Assembly (NCBI RefSeq): GCF_050306235.1
Contig: NZ_JBLWFH010000010.1
Span: 1 to 64,000, forward strand
Length of the DNA stretch: 64,000 bases
Reading direction: 5' to 3'
From: Glaciecola sp947496235
Lineage (GTDB): Bacteria; Pseudomonadota; Gammaproteobacteria; Enterobacterales; Alteromonadaceae
The notes beneath the pieces are model-generated. The model was not told where the DNA came from. It made no database searches and saw nothing but the letters and a program-made list of their open reading frames with translations. Made by a program: the position numbers and the translations under genes. This document shows, in pieces, positions 25,968-34,468 of the stretch (position 1 is the first letter of the stretch; each line of letters opens with the position of its first letter).

Positions 25968-26009
25968 AATTTTCTCCGTCATCATGTTTGTTGTGTAGCT
26001 TGAATTGGG

Positions 26010-26597
26010 TTAATTACCGTTTGATGATAACCATATTTTAACCGCAACTATAACCACAATTGTAGCAGTAGCAACAGCAATCGCCTGCCATTTGTACTTG
26101 CGCACAATTTTTTCTGTTTTATTGCCAAATATTTTGACTAACAGAGCTAAGCCAAAATAACGAATACTTCTACTAATCGTTACGGCCACTAAATACAAAG
26201 TTAGGGAATATCCAGTAACGCCTGCAGCTAACATGGCAATTTGCAGTGGGACAGGCGTCACCCCGGTGCTAAATACAAACCAAAAACCGTTTCGGTCCAT
26301 GGAGTCTTCAAAGCGCGAAAATTGCTCTTCATTGGTAATGTAGGTCATGACCAAGTCGCGCAAAGCATCAAACAGGAAGTAACCTATGGCATAGCCAAGT
26401 ATAGCGCCTAAAATGCACCCTATAGTAGTGACCGCGGCAATTTGCCAAATCTTTTCCCTTTTTGCCTGCATCAGGGGAATTAGAATGGTTTCCAGTGGAA
26501 TGGGGACAACGGTAGATTCTAAAAATGAAGCAATGCCAATGCTGGTTAGCATATGCTTGGATTCTATCATCCGTTTAACGCGTTTTTTAATGGACAA
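26010..26597 (-). CDS. YqaA/DedA-related (VTT-domain) membrane protein
   Basis: 195 residues with about five hydrophobic segments. The VTT/SNARE-associated motifs are visible: SFLESTVVPIPLETILIPLM near the N-terminus, then GYAIGYFLFDALRD, and FSTGVTPVPLQIAMLAAGVTG. This matches the YqaA branch of the DedA-like superfamily. DedA relatives take part in lipid scrambling or in flipping of undecaprenyl phosphate; the role of YqaA itself is not established. It lies in the same direction as the flanking amidohydrolase and methyltransferase-like genes, with gaps of 69 and 42 bp. Confidence 0.85.
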   Translation of the reverse strand: MSIKKRVKRMIESKHMLTSIGIASFLESTVVPIPLETILIPLMQAKREKIWQIAAVTTIGCILGAILGYAIGYFLFDALRDLVMTYITNEEQFSRFEDSMDRNGFWFVFSTGVTPVPLQIAMLAAGVTGYSLTLYLVAVTISRSIRYFGLALLVKIFGNKTEKIVRKYKWQAIAVATATIVVIVAVKIWLSSNGN

Positions 26598-26666
26598 GTG
26601 AAGTGTTTCCTAAAAGGAAAATGGGCCAGAATTTTTCCAGCCCATTTTAAACAGTATATTCAGGGT

Positions 26667-27971
26667 TTAAAGTTGCTTGTAAACCACGCCGTCTTTCATG
26701 ACAAAAGCTACATCTTCCATCAACTTAATATTGTCGATAGGATTGCCTTTAACCGCAACCATGTCTGCTAATTTACCTGCTTGCACAGTGCCTAATTGGT
26801 CATCTATTCTAAGTAATTTAGAGGTATTCACAGTCGCTGATAGAATTGCATCCATTTCAGACATGCCAGCTTCTACCATGAGCGCAAATTCTTTGGCATT
26901 TTCACCATGCGGTGAAACCCCAGAATCTGTACCGAAAGCGATGAGTACACCATCTTCATGGGCTTTGGCGAAGGTATTTTGAATTAACGGTCCAATAGCG
27001 GCGGCTTTCGGACGAACAATGGCGGGGAAATAACCGTCAATTTTGGCTTTCTCAGCAACAAAGTTACCCGCCAAAATTGTCGGTACATAATAGACATCGT
27101 GTTTGCGCATTAAACGAATAATTTCGTTGTCCATGTAAGTACCATGCTCAATACTATCCACCCCTGCGAGAATAGCGCGGCGCATCCCTTCTTTCCCATG
27201 GGCATGCACGGCTACCGTCATACCATAGTCTTTTGCGGTTTGTACAATGGCATCTACTTCGTCTTGCATAAACTGCGGATTCTGGCCATTTTTAGCAACC
27301 GATAATACACCACCAGTGGCGGTGATTTTAATAAGATCAGCGCCATCTTTATAGCGTTGTCTTACCGCCTCTCTGGCTTCTGCCACGCCATTTATTACGC
27401 CATCTGCTGGCGTTGGACTGCCCATTAGTGCTTTTTTCATACCATTGGTAGGATCAGCATGTCCGCCTGTGGTGGCAAGTGATTTAGCTGCTGAATAAAT
27501 ACGCGGCCCAATCGCTTTTCCTTGAGAAATGGCATTGCGTAATGCCACGGTTTCATTAAACATATCACCTAGGTTACGTACTGTAGTAAAGCCGGCCATT
27601 AAGGTCTTTTCAGCATAATAAGAGGCTGCAATTGCATAGTCTGCTTCATTATTTGTGAAGCGTTTCATGTAGGAAGACGGTCCTTCATTTTGCCCGGACA
27701 AATGCACATGCATGTCCATCAAACCCGGCATTAAGGTATAACCTTCAAGATTGATAAAGTTATCGTAGGTTGTTCCCTCTTTTCTTCCATCTTCAATGCT
27801 AATGATTTTGTTACCGTCGACGATAACAGTTTTATCACGTTCAATTTTTGAATCAGTGCCAGTGATTAAGTTGCTTGTGTAGATGTAGGTTTCTGCGTTT
27901 GCCGTGGTAGGCAAAGCAAGAACAATTGCCAAGGAGGTGGCGACCGATACTAAGGTTTTTTTTATTTTCAT
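26667..27971 (-). CDS. Exported amidohydrolase (imidazolonepropionase-like, M38-type)
   Basis: 434 residues. A signal peptide (SVATSLAIVLALPTTANA) is followed by an amidohydrolase-superfamily barrel with all metal-site motifs: MDMHVH, the likely carboxylated Lys in DLIKITATGG, VAVHAHG, SIEHGTYM and AFGTDSG. This branch includes Xaa-Arg/Lys carboxypeptidases and prolidase-like enzymes of marine bacteria, so a periplasmic peptidase role is likely. The exact substrate cannot be read from the sequence. It is divergent from the Aer-type receptor gene. Confidence 0.88.
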   Translation of the reverse strand: MKIKKTLVSVATSLAIVLALPTTANAETYIYTSNLITGTDSKIERDKTVIVDGNKIISIEDGRKEGTTYDNFINLEGYTLMPGLMDMHVHLSGQNEGPSSYMKRFTNNEADYAIAASYYAEKTLMAGFTTVRNLGDMFNETVALRNAISQGKAIGPRIYSAAKSLATTGGHADPTNGMKKALMGSPTPADGVINGVAEAREAVRQRYKDGADLIKITATGGVLSVAKNGQNPQFMQDEVDAIVQTAKDYGMTVAVHAHGKEGMRRAILAGVDSIEHGTYMDNEIIRLMRKHDVYYVPTILAGNFVAEKAKIDGYFPAIVRPKAAAIGPLIQNTFAKAHEDGVLIAFGTDSGVSPHGENAKEFALMVEAGMSEMDAILSATVNTSKLLRIDDQLGTVQAGKLADMVAVKGNPIDNIKLMEDVAFVMKDGVVYKQL

Positions 27972-28080
27972 TATATTAGAGCCTCGGAGAAGAATAAGGA
28001 CACATTAAGTCAAAAAAGCGAGTAAATCAAAACTTTGTAAGCAGTCAATTTTACTCACTGGCAATAACTTGGATCTTAAT

Positions 28081-29640
28081 ATGCGCCGCAATCAGCAAAT
28101 CACTGATAAAGAAGTCACTTTCGATGAATCCGAACAACTTGTTTCCACCACGGATACCCGCGGAGTCATCACCTATGCCAATGCCATATTTTGCAAAGTA
28201 GCAGGTTATACCGAAGAAGAATTGGTGGGTAAAAATCACAATCTTGTTCGCCATCCTGATATGCCAAAAGCAGCTTTCAAAGACATGTGGGAGCATCTTA
28301 AGCAAGGTCATGCATGGCAGGGAATAGTAAAAAATCGCTGTAAAGATGGTGGCTATTATTGGGTCGATGCCTTTGTTACGCCTATTTACGATGGTAGTGA
28401 ATTAGTTGGCTATCAGTCGGTGAGGGTAAAACCTGATGCCAAACATGTTGCTCGGGCCAAGCGCATTTATGCCGATGTAAACAAAGGAAAATTACCCAGT
28501 GACCAAGAATTTTCGTTTAAATCAAAAAGTGTGCTTTATTTAGGTATTACTTTGGCAGTGGCGGCTTATACTGCATTTGCCACTGACTGGTTTGCTGGCT
28601 TTTCGATCATGGTCATGAGTATTTTAGGTTTTCTTATTTTTAAATCTGAGTTGCTAGAAACACCAAAATTTACCAAAGGCCTTACCGATGAATACGACAG
28701 TGTGAGCCGATTTGTGCTAGGCGGTCGCGGTACCCCCGGGATTATCAAATTCAATTTAGGCATGCTTAAGGCCATGCAGCGCACCATTATTGGTCGGACT
28801 CAAGATACTTCTAAAGGCATTGAAGCCATTGCAATTAATACCTTGGACATTGCCATGAAAACCTCAAAAGGGATTCAGCAGCAACAACAAGAAATTGATC
28901 AAATTACCAATGCCATTCGAGATATGAGTACTGGCAGCAAAAAAGTAATGCAAAGCACAGATGAAACCAATGTGTCAGTGCAAGAAACGAATTCTCAATG
29001 TGCAGACACGCGAAAACTAATTCTCCAAGGCCGTGATGCGGTAAATGAATTGTCGAAAATGGTTGAAAACGCAGCCTTAACAGCTGACTCCTTGATGCAA
29101 GCCTCTGATCAAGTTACTCAAACCATAGGTGAAATAGAATCCATTGCTGATCAAACCAATTTGTTAGCTTTAAATGCGGCCATCGAAGCTGCCCGCGCAG
29201 GTGAAAGTGGTCGAGGATTTTCGGTGGTAGCTGATGAAGTTCGTGCCTTATCCACTCGCACTCAAGAGTCGGCCGCTAAAACCATTGGTAGCACTAATGC
29301 CATGCGCCAAACCCTGCAAGAATGGGTCACTAAAATGCATGAATCTAGAGATACGGCTAACGACAGTGCCCAACAAGCCCAAACTTCAGCTGATTCTATT
29401 GAAGCTATTTATTCGATGATAGATAACATTTCAGAATTACTGGAAGGCATAGTAGCTGCCAGCCATCAGCAAGAACAAAACTGCACTGCGGTGGATGTTA
29501 ACATTCATACCATCAGTGAAGTGTCAGCACAAAATGCAGCGCTAGCAGAACAAATGCAAAACAATGCCGACTTACTGGAAAGAAATATGCGTTCCTTGGT
29601 AGGGTTAAGTAATACCTTCTTGGCCAACGATCGTAAATAG
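28081..29640 (+). CDS. aer: Aer-type PAS-domain methyl-accepting chemotaxis receptor
   Basis: About 519 residues from ATG 28081 (MRRNQQITDKE, the usual Aer start); a TTG at 28069 would add four. A PAS domain spans about 15-115 (TYANAIFCKVAGYTEEELVGKNHNLVRHPDMP, WQGIVKNRCKDGGYYWVDA), the FAD-binding sensor in E. coli Aer. Two hydrophobic stretches at about 160-205 anchor it in the membrane with no periplasmic domain. The C-terminus is an MCP signalling hairpin with the conserved tip IADQTNLLALNAAIEAARAGE. It would report redox or energy state to CheA. It is transcribed alone and followed by a stem-loop. Confidence 0.92.
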   Translation: MRRNQQITDKEVTFDESEQLVSTTDTRGVITYANAIFCKVAGYTEEELVGKNHNLVRHPDMPKAAFKDMWEHLKQGHAWQGIVKNRCKDGGYYWVDAFVTPIYDGSELVGYQSVRVKPDAKHVARAKRIYADVNKGKLPSDQEFSFKSKSVLYLGITLAVAAYTAFATDWFAGFSIMVMSILGFLIFKSELLETPKFTKGLTDEYDSVSRFVLGGRGTPGIIKFNLGMLKAMQRTIIGRTQDTSKGIEAIAINTLDIAMKTSKGIQQQQQEIDQITNAIRDMSTGSKKVMQSTDETNVSVQETNSQCADTRKLILQGRDAVNELSKMVENAALTADSLMQASDQVTQTIGEIESIADQTNLLALNAAIEAARAGESGRGFSVVADEVRALSTRTQESAAKTIGSTNAMRQTLQEWVTKMHESRDTANDSAQQAQTSADSIEAIYSMIDNISELLEGIVAASHQQEQNCTAVDVNIHTISEVSAQNAALAEQMQNNADLLERNMRSLVGLSNTFLANDRK

Positions 29641-29646
29641 CCACAG

Positions 29647-29675
29647 GACTAGCAAGCAATATTGCTTGGCTAGTC
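29647..29675. terminator. Stem-loop between convergent aer and HMG-CoA reductase genes
   Basis: GACTAGC and GCTAGTC pair around the self-complementary AAGCAATATTGCTT, giving a nearly continuous stem with one bulged G. No T-run follows on either strand, so an intrinsic terminator function is only tentative. Confidence 0.4.
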
Positions 29676-29691
29676 ATAGCAATGTAGTGGG

Positions 29692-30861
29692 TTAAGGCCG
29701 GTTGCGTCCAAAGGCATCATGGCTAGATACCCACTCATCAGCAACCACAGCCGCACCTAATGACAACTCACCGCACAACACGGTTGCAGCCACTATTTCA
29801 GCAAACTTTTTGACTCTGCCTTGGCCATAACACCCTAAAACTTCTAGACATTCTTTTTGTGTCGCTAACCCGGTTCCTCCACCGTAGGTTGCGACCACTA
29901 AAGATGGAATTGTGACGGAAAAATAATAATCGCCATTAGGCGTAATTTCACTGTAAGTGTAGCCGGCGGACGACTCGGCTACATTGGCCACATCTTGCCC
30001 ACAGGCGATAAAAAGTGCAGTGATGCCGTTGGCAAAATGAGCGCCATTACTGACACTTCCCGAAACTATAGAGCCCATATTCGACAGCTGTCGCTGACGG
30101 AATAATTCAGAAGGTGAACAGTGCATAATTGATTGCATTAATTCAGCAGGAATTACCGCCTCGGCAACCACTCGCTTTCCTCGGGTATGCAGCGCATTCA
30201 CAAAAGAGTGTTTTTTATCAGTATCTAAATTGGCCGCCAATGCAAAATGTTCTAATCCGGGCGGCTTTTGATCTAAAATCCAATGACAGGCGTGTCGAGT
30301 AGCCTTGCTCACCATGTTTTGCCCGGCAGCATCACCACAGGTAAAGTTAAACCTTAGCCAACGCATTTTCGATACAGCATATTGTTCAATGTCTCTTAAT
30401 TGTCCTACTGAAGTGGTTTCTTGTGCTTTTGTTTTTATGGCATCAAAGTTGTCTTTCACCCATTGCCCAAATTTAAGGGCAGCTCTAGCGTCTGAAAAAA
30501 CAAAAATGGGCGCTCTTTGCATAGCATCATCAATTACCGTGGTTTTTATGCCGCCAGCTTCATTAGCCAGTCTCATACCACGGTTGTAACTAGCGACAAG
30601 GGTACCTTCGGTGGTTGCCATGGGAACATAAAATTCACCTTGCGCTTCTATGCCATCAATAAGTATTGGGCCGGCAAGGCCAACGGGAACTTGCGCTACC
30701 CCAGTAAAGTGTTCAATGTTGCCGGGTAAGGTTTCAGGATCTAAGGAGAAGTGCCCAAGATTCTCTAAGGATTGACCTGTTTGCTGCTGAACGAAATCTC
30801 GTCTAGCCGCTGCCATTGCACTACTATAATCATTGGTTTTATCTCTTGGAATTTTAGGCAT
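29692..30861 (-). CDS. HMG-CoA reductase, class I-like
   Basis: 389 residues, the length of a soluble HMG-CoA reductase catalytic domain. The catalytic set is complete: Glu85 in TTEGTLVASYNRG, the DKK lysine at 216-217, Asp290 in ACGQDVAN and His381 in VSSHDAFGRN. NADPH and dimer motifs are also present (CGDAAGQNM, YGGGTGLATQ). The DKK and GQD motifs point to the class I family. It reduces HMG-CoA to mevalonate. No other mevalonate-pathway gene is in the window, and gammaproteobacteria normally make isoprenoids by the MEP route, so its physiological purpose is unclear. It has no operon partner. Confidence 0.93.
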   Translation of the reverse strand: MPKIPRDKTNDYSSAMAAARRDFVQQQTGQSLENLGHFSLDPETLPGNIEHFTGVAQVPVGLAGPILIDGIEAQGEFYVPMATTEGTLVASYNRGMRLANEAGGIKTTVIDDAMQRAPIFVFSDARAALKFGQWVKDNFDAIKTKAQETTSVGQLRDIEQYAVSKMRWLRFNFTCGDAAGQNMVSKATRHACHWILDQKPPGLEHFALAANLDTDKKHSFVNALHTRGKRVVAEAVIPAELMQSIMHCSPSELFRQRQLSNMGSIVSGSVSNGAHFANGITALFIACGQDVANVAESSAGYTYSEITPNGDYYFSVTIPSLVVATYGGGTGLATQKECLEVLGCYGQGRVKKFAEIVAATVLCGELSLGAAVVADEWVSSHDAFGRNRP

Positions 30862-30998
30862 ACGGATATCTTGTTGTTATAAATATGTTAACAAGAGTAT
30901 TGCTATTATTGGATATTCAAGCAAATTGAGACTTTGTATGCGTTTGGATAAATTTTTTTGATAGTCGGACCACATAACCAGCGGTCATCAAGGGTAGT

Positions 30999-31535
30999 TT
31001 AAAATTCACCTATGCTAAAACGGTAGCCGTTACTAGTTAGAAATAACTCGGTTTTGTTTCCATTACTGACGTGCTCCGCTTGATCAACCCATCGGTACAG
31101 CACGTTTTGGTGTACTCTTGCCCAAAGATTACGGCGTACATTCACATAGGGTACTTGTGCATCCTCAAAAGTGCGTAGCTCAACTGGGTGTTGCTCAGAG
31201 ATCAATACTTTGTCACCTACCTGAGTGGAGATTTGAATGCCAGTATCGCTGGTGTCGGCATCAATAGCGACAAAGGGCACGTCTTCTACCTGAATGCCTA
31301 TTTTTTCAACCGGTGTTACTAGGAAATAGCGGTCTTCTTCCTTTTTCAACACACTGGAAAACAAGGCAACTAATTTGGCTCGGGTAAAAGGGGTACCTTG
31401 ATGCCACCATTGACCATTGCGTTTGATCACCAGTGGCATCTCACCGCAATATTCAGGATCCCATTTATCTACCGGCGGATATTGTTTATCACCACTGGCT
31501 TGGGATAACTGGGACTGAAGTTGCTGAATATCCAT
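30999..31535 (-). CDS. DUF1285 family protein
   Basis: 178 residues matching the DUF1285 pattern: a short N-terminal helix, PPVDKWDPEYCGEMPLVIKRNGQWWHQGTPFTR, then an antiparallel beta region (RYFLVTPVEKIGIQVEDVPFVA), then NVRRNLWARVHQNVLYRWV. The function is unknown; no catalytic motif is visible. It is the second gene of a pair: its ATG overlaps the DUF3014 stop by one base (TAATG). These two families occur together in many gammaproteobacteria, which suggests a shared envelope-related function. Confidence 0.85.
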   Translation of the reverse strand: MDIQQLQSQLSQASGDKQYPPVDKWDPEYCGEMPLVIKRNGQWWHQGTPFTRAKLVALFSSVLKKEEDRYFLVTPVEKIGIQVEDVPFVAIDADTSDTGIQISTQVGDKVLISEQHPVELRTFEDAQVPYVNVRRNLWARVHQNVLYRWVDQAEHVSNGNKTELFLTSNGYRFSIGEF

Positions 31536-32413
31536 TACTCCAGTTCGCTTTTAATTTCTCTGAGAATGTCTTTTAATCTGCGCATATTATCTGGCCCCAT
31601 GCGCAACATCTGCTTTTGCGGCAACGATAAGGCTTCTAGGCGTTCATCTTTGAATTTGTACATCACACTGTCAGAATAAACCTCAATTGGCACTGGCACT
31701 TGGGGCGTGTCTAACAAGGTATCGATAGCCGCTATCAGCGTATCATTGAAGTTTTCATTGGGACGCGAAATCTCTGCAAAGCGAGCTTCTATTTCAGAGC
31801 GATAAGTGTCTAGTAATCCAACCAAATCCTCTACGTCAGCCGCTTCAAGCATATCAACATAGGGTGTATATCTTTGGTAACTTGAAGGCTCGATCCAAGT
31901 CCTATCTGCTTGTTGGTATACTCTAAAACTTTGCTTAGGCGGTTCGACCAAACTGTCTTTGGGGGATGCTTGATTGTTCGCAAGATTATTGACGTTAATT
32001 ACGAATTTCTGCAGCAGACTTTCGTCCACGATTAAGCGGCTGAATTGTTCCGACGTAATAATTTTGGCCAAGGCACTTTTAATCGCATCATCATTTACGT
32101 CAAGAGGTTCTGGCTCAGGATCTTCAATTACCGGCGCCAAATTTTCTACCTGATCTTCAGTTTCACCCGCACCAATCACCACTTCTTGAGTATCTGGCAA
32201 GGCTTCAAACAATGAATCATCGTCTTCTTGCTCAGGTAATTGTGCTTCCTCTACTGTTTCCTGCGTAGGTACAGGGATTTCTTGAGGAGCAGTTAACACT
32301 TCTGGCTCATCACTTGTTGGCCAGAACACTACTGCTACCAATATGATAAACAGCACAACAGACGCTATTATGTAGGGTTTCATCTGTTGTAGTTGCGTTG
32401 GTTGTTCTGACAT
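31535..32413 (-). CDS. DUF3014 family membrane-anchored protein
   Basis: 292 residues. One TM helix at about 13-31 (YIIASVVLFIILVAVVFW) follows a short cytoplasmic N-terminus. An acidic, proline-rich linker (about 35-105) comes next, then the DUF3014 domain (LLQKFVINVNNLANNQ, YTPYVDMLEAADVEDLVGLLDTYR, LPQKQMLRMGPDN). The topology predicts a domain held away from the inner membrane in the periplasm. The function is unknown. The stop overlaps the DUF1285 start by one base. Confidence 0.88.
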   Translation of the reverse strand: MSEQPTQLQQMKPYIIASVVLFIILVAVVFWPTSDEPEVLTAPQEIPVPTQETVEEAQLPEQEDDDSLFEALPDTQEVVIGAGETEDQVENLAPVIEDPEPEPLDVNDDAIKSALAKIITSEQFSRLIVDESLLQKFVINVNNLANNQASPKDSLVEPPKQSFRVYQQADRTWIEPSSYQRYTPYVDMLEAADVEDLVGLLDTYRSEIEARFAEISRPNENFNDTLIAAIDTLLDTPQVPVPIEVYSDSVMYKFKDERLEALSLPQKQMLRMGPDNMRRLKDILREIKSELE

Positions 32414-32579
32414 TGGTTACTCCTTATAACCGGGGAATATTTGATAAGTTGTACTTTGATAAATTATACATAGTGTTGACTAAATAAATTTCAATTAATT
32501 CACTTTGGTAAACTAATAAAAAATTTATTACGTACAAAATGCGTCTTAGGTGCAGTTTAAAAATGCGAAGAGTAATCTC

Positions 32580-32888
32580 ATGACAAAGTTCTTGCTACAG
32601 CGAATACGCAATAAACCACTAACCATCGATAAGTTAGAAGTGCATTCTTTTGAAATGAATATTTATTTGGTCAAACTTTGCATCGATCAAGATGAAGGCT
32701 TTGTATACGGCGACCAAGACAAACCCGAACGCTTTTTTTCATGCCAGCAAATTCGAGACGTGTTTGCCGAATGCACAGTTAAAACGGCCGTCATGAAGCA
32801 CGACTCGCCCTATGATGAGATGATTGGGAATCCTGATAAACCGGCACAGCGCATGGAATTGCCTTTTAGTATGGCGCAACCCTATTAA
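32580..32888 (+). CDS. DUF6482 family small protein
   Basis: 102 residues from ATG 32580. An upstream in-frame start at 32550 would add 10 residues without homology. It resembles DUF6482 proteins, small cytoplasmic proteins of Alteromonadales and Pseudomonadales (LEVHSFEMNIYLVKLCID, RFFSCQQIRDVFAEC, HDSPYDEMIG). No function is known and no catalytic motif is seen. It is convergent with the EVE-domain gene, with 4 bases between the stop codons. Confidence 0.7.
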   Translation: MTKFLLQRIRNKPLTIDKLEVHSFEMNIYLVKLCIDQDEGFVYGDQDKPERFFSCQQIRDVFAECTVKTAVMKHDSPYDEMIGNPDKPAQRMELPFSMAQPY

Positions 32889-32892
32889 TACA

Positions 32893-33360
32893 TTAGAGAG
32901 CGCGGCATTTTCCCAGCAAAAATTCAAATTCCGCTTGTTCCACAGGCATGATGGACAAGCGATGGCCTTTTTTTACCAAACCTAATTCGGTTATTTCCGG
33001 CATTTGTTTAATCTCTTTCAACGGCAGTACTTGGTTGAAGGTTTCCAAGTGTTCTACTTCTACCATTATCCAACGAGGGTTTTCTTTGCTGGCTTTGGGA
33101 TCGTAATAATGGCTCTCTGGGTCAAATTGTGTTGGGTCGACTAAACCAGTGTTGCTGACTTTGGCTAAGCCAGCAATACCCACTAACTTGCAGCTGCTGT
33201 GATAGATAAAGACTTGGTCGCCTTTTTTTATGTCATCGCGCATAAAGTTACGTGCTTGGTAATTACGCACGCCATTCCAAGTTTCACGTTTGTCTTTGCG
33301 CGACGCTAAATCCTGTATGCTAAATTCATCCGGCTCAGTTTTAAATAACCAGTATCCCAT
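32893..33360 (-). CDS. EVE-domain protein
   Basis: 155 residues from ATG 33360, which has GAGG upstream. An ATG at 33372 would overlap the previous gene by 11 nt. It has the EVE/PUA-like fold signature: GYWLFKTEPDEFSIQDL, TWNGVRNYQARNFMRDDIKKGDQVFIYHSSC, GIAGLAKV and HRLSIMPV. EVE domains read modified bases in DNA or RNA through an aromatic pocket. This stand-alone, THYN1-like form is widespread in proteobacteria, and its target is unknown. It is last in a minus-strand run after the MscS gene, with almost no gap. Confidence 0.92.
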   Translation of the reverse strand: MGYWLFKTEPDEFSIQDLASRKDKRETWNGVRNYQARNFMRDDIKKGDQVFIYHSSCKLVGIAGLAKVSNTGLVDPTQFDPESHYYDPKASKENPRWIMVEVEHLETFNQVLPLKEIKQMPEITELGLVKKGHRLSIMPVEQAEFEFLLGKCRAL

Positions 33361-33361
33361 A

Positions 33362-34411
33362 TCAGGCCTCATTTGCTTTTTTGGTTTCTAACAACTTATT
33401 TAAACGTGCTTGTTTAATGCCTAACTGTTTATTTAGCTTTTCTTTTTCTTCGGCATCTGCGGCTTCTTTAACTCTTAATTCCAAGGCTTTAATTTGTTCT
33501 CTAAGCTCGGTTTCTTTAAATTCATGTTGTTCCGCTGCTTCAGCTTTATCAAACACTATGCTTTCAGGTGTAGCCGTTTCTTCTTCGGTGACTTTTTTCC
33601 GTGGCGGTTTGGCAATCACAGGAGGATTATCCCCTATGGGTCTTTGATTCATAAAGCCAGGAGAAACGATTTCGATATCTGCACCGTGAAGGGTATCTAA
33701 AATATTCGCATGTAGCTTTGAGCGCGCCGAAATTAAACTTTTAATTTCACTCAACAGACCTGAAACACGATAAGAAATAGAAAAGTCGCCTAATTCTATA
33801 ATTTGTACAAATGGCTCGCTTAACCCAGCCTCTGTTGCCGCGATAACCAATAATTCTTCTATTTTCTTGTGATGGATATCATACCCCAAAGACAAGTTCG
33901 CGCTTATGATGGTACCTGAGCTTCGCACCACTTGAATTGGCTCAGATAATAGGTAGCTGTTGGTAAATGCAATAAGTTCGCGCTGTTCGGTTTGTAACTC
34001 GGTGTCGAAAATACCTTTTTCGGTAACTCGACCGAAAAAACTACCCACCCGAATAAAATCGCCGGTACGAAAGGGTTTAGTAATGCGCAGCACTAATCCA
34101 GCCATTACATTGCTTACCAAGGTGGTAGAGGAAAATGCGATAACACCAGAAAGCAGAATACCTAACAAGCCTAACACCTGATTGCGGGTGTCTTTTTCGA
34201 TGGGCAAGGAAATCACCACTGCCACTAAAGCTATGACATATAAAAGAGACAATATGATTTGTCTTGGAAAACGGGCAGACATACTGAGGTGTTTGTCCCC
34301 AAGTAACACTTTATGGCTGATTGCCAGCAGGGCAATGGCCATTAAAATCGTTAATATAAAGGGAATCAGCGAAATGCCTAAGGCAATCATTTGTGAAAAA
34401 ACAGTATCCAT
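33362..34411 (-). CDS. MscS-family mechanosensitive channel with coiled-coil tail
   Basis: About 349 residues from ATG 34411; a TTG at 34435 would add 8. Three N-terminal TM segments (about 5-30, 48-68, 75-105) lead into the pore helix. The soluble MscS beta domain begins KPFRTGDFIRVGSFFGRVTEKGIFDT, then NSYLLSEPIQVVRSSGT. The last 80 or so residues are a charged helix (EFKETELREQIKALELRVKE) that probably forms a coiled coil not found in E. coli MscS. It would open under membrane tension to release solutes on osmotic downshock. It directly precedes the EVE gene. Confidence 0.88.
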   Translation of the reverse strand: MDTVFSQMIALGISLIPFILTILMAIALLAISHKVLLGDKHLSMSARFPRQIILSLLYVIALVAVVISLPIEKDTRNQVLGLLGILLSGVIAFSSTTLVSNVMAGLVLRITKPFRTGDFIRVGSFFGRVTEKGIFDTELQTEQRELIAFTNSYLLSEPIQVVRSSGTIISANLSLGYDIHHKKIEELLVIAATEAGLSEPFVQIIELGDFSISYRVSGLLSEIKSLISARSKLHANILDTLHGADIEIVSPGFMNQRPIGDNPPVIAKPPRKKVTEEETATPESIVFDKAEAAEQHEFKETELREQIKALELRVKEAADAEEKEKLNKQLGIKQARLNKLLETKKANEA

Positions 34412-34468
34412 ATGTACTCTGTGTTTTGCTGGCAATTTACATTCACCAGCTTGTTGACGATGGCAAGC

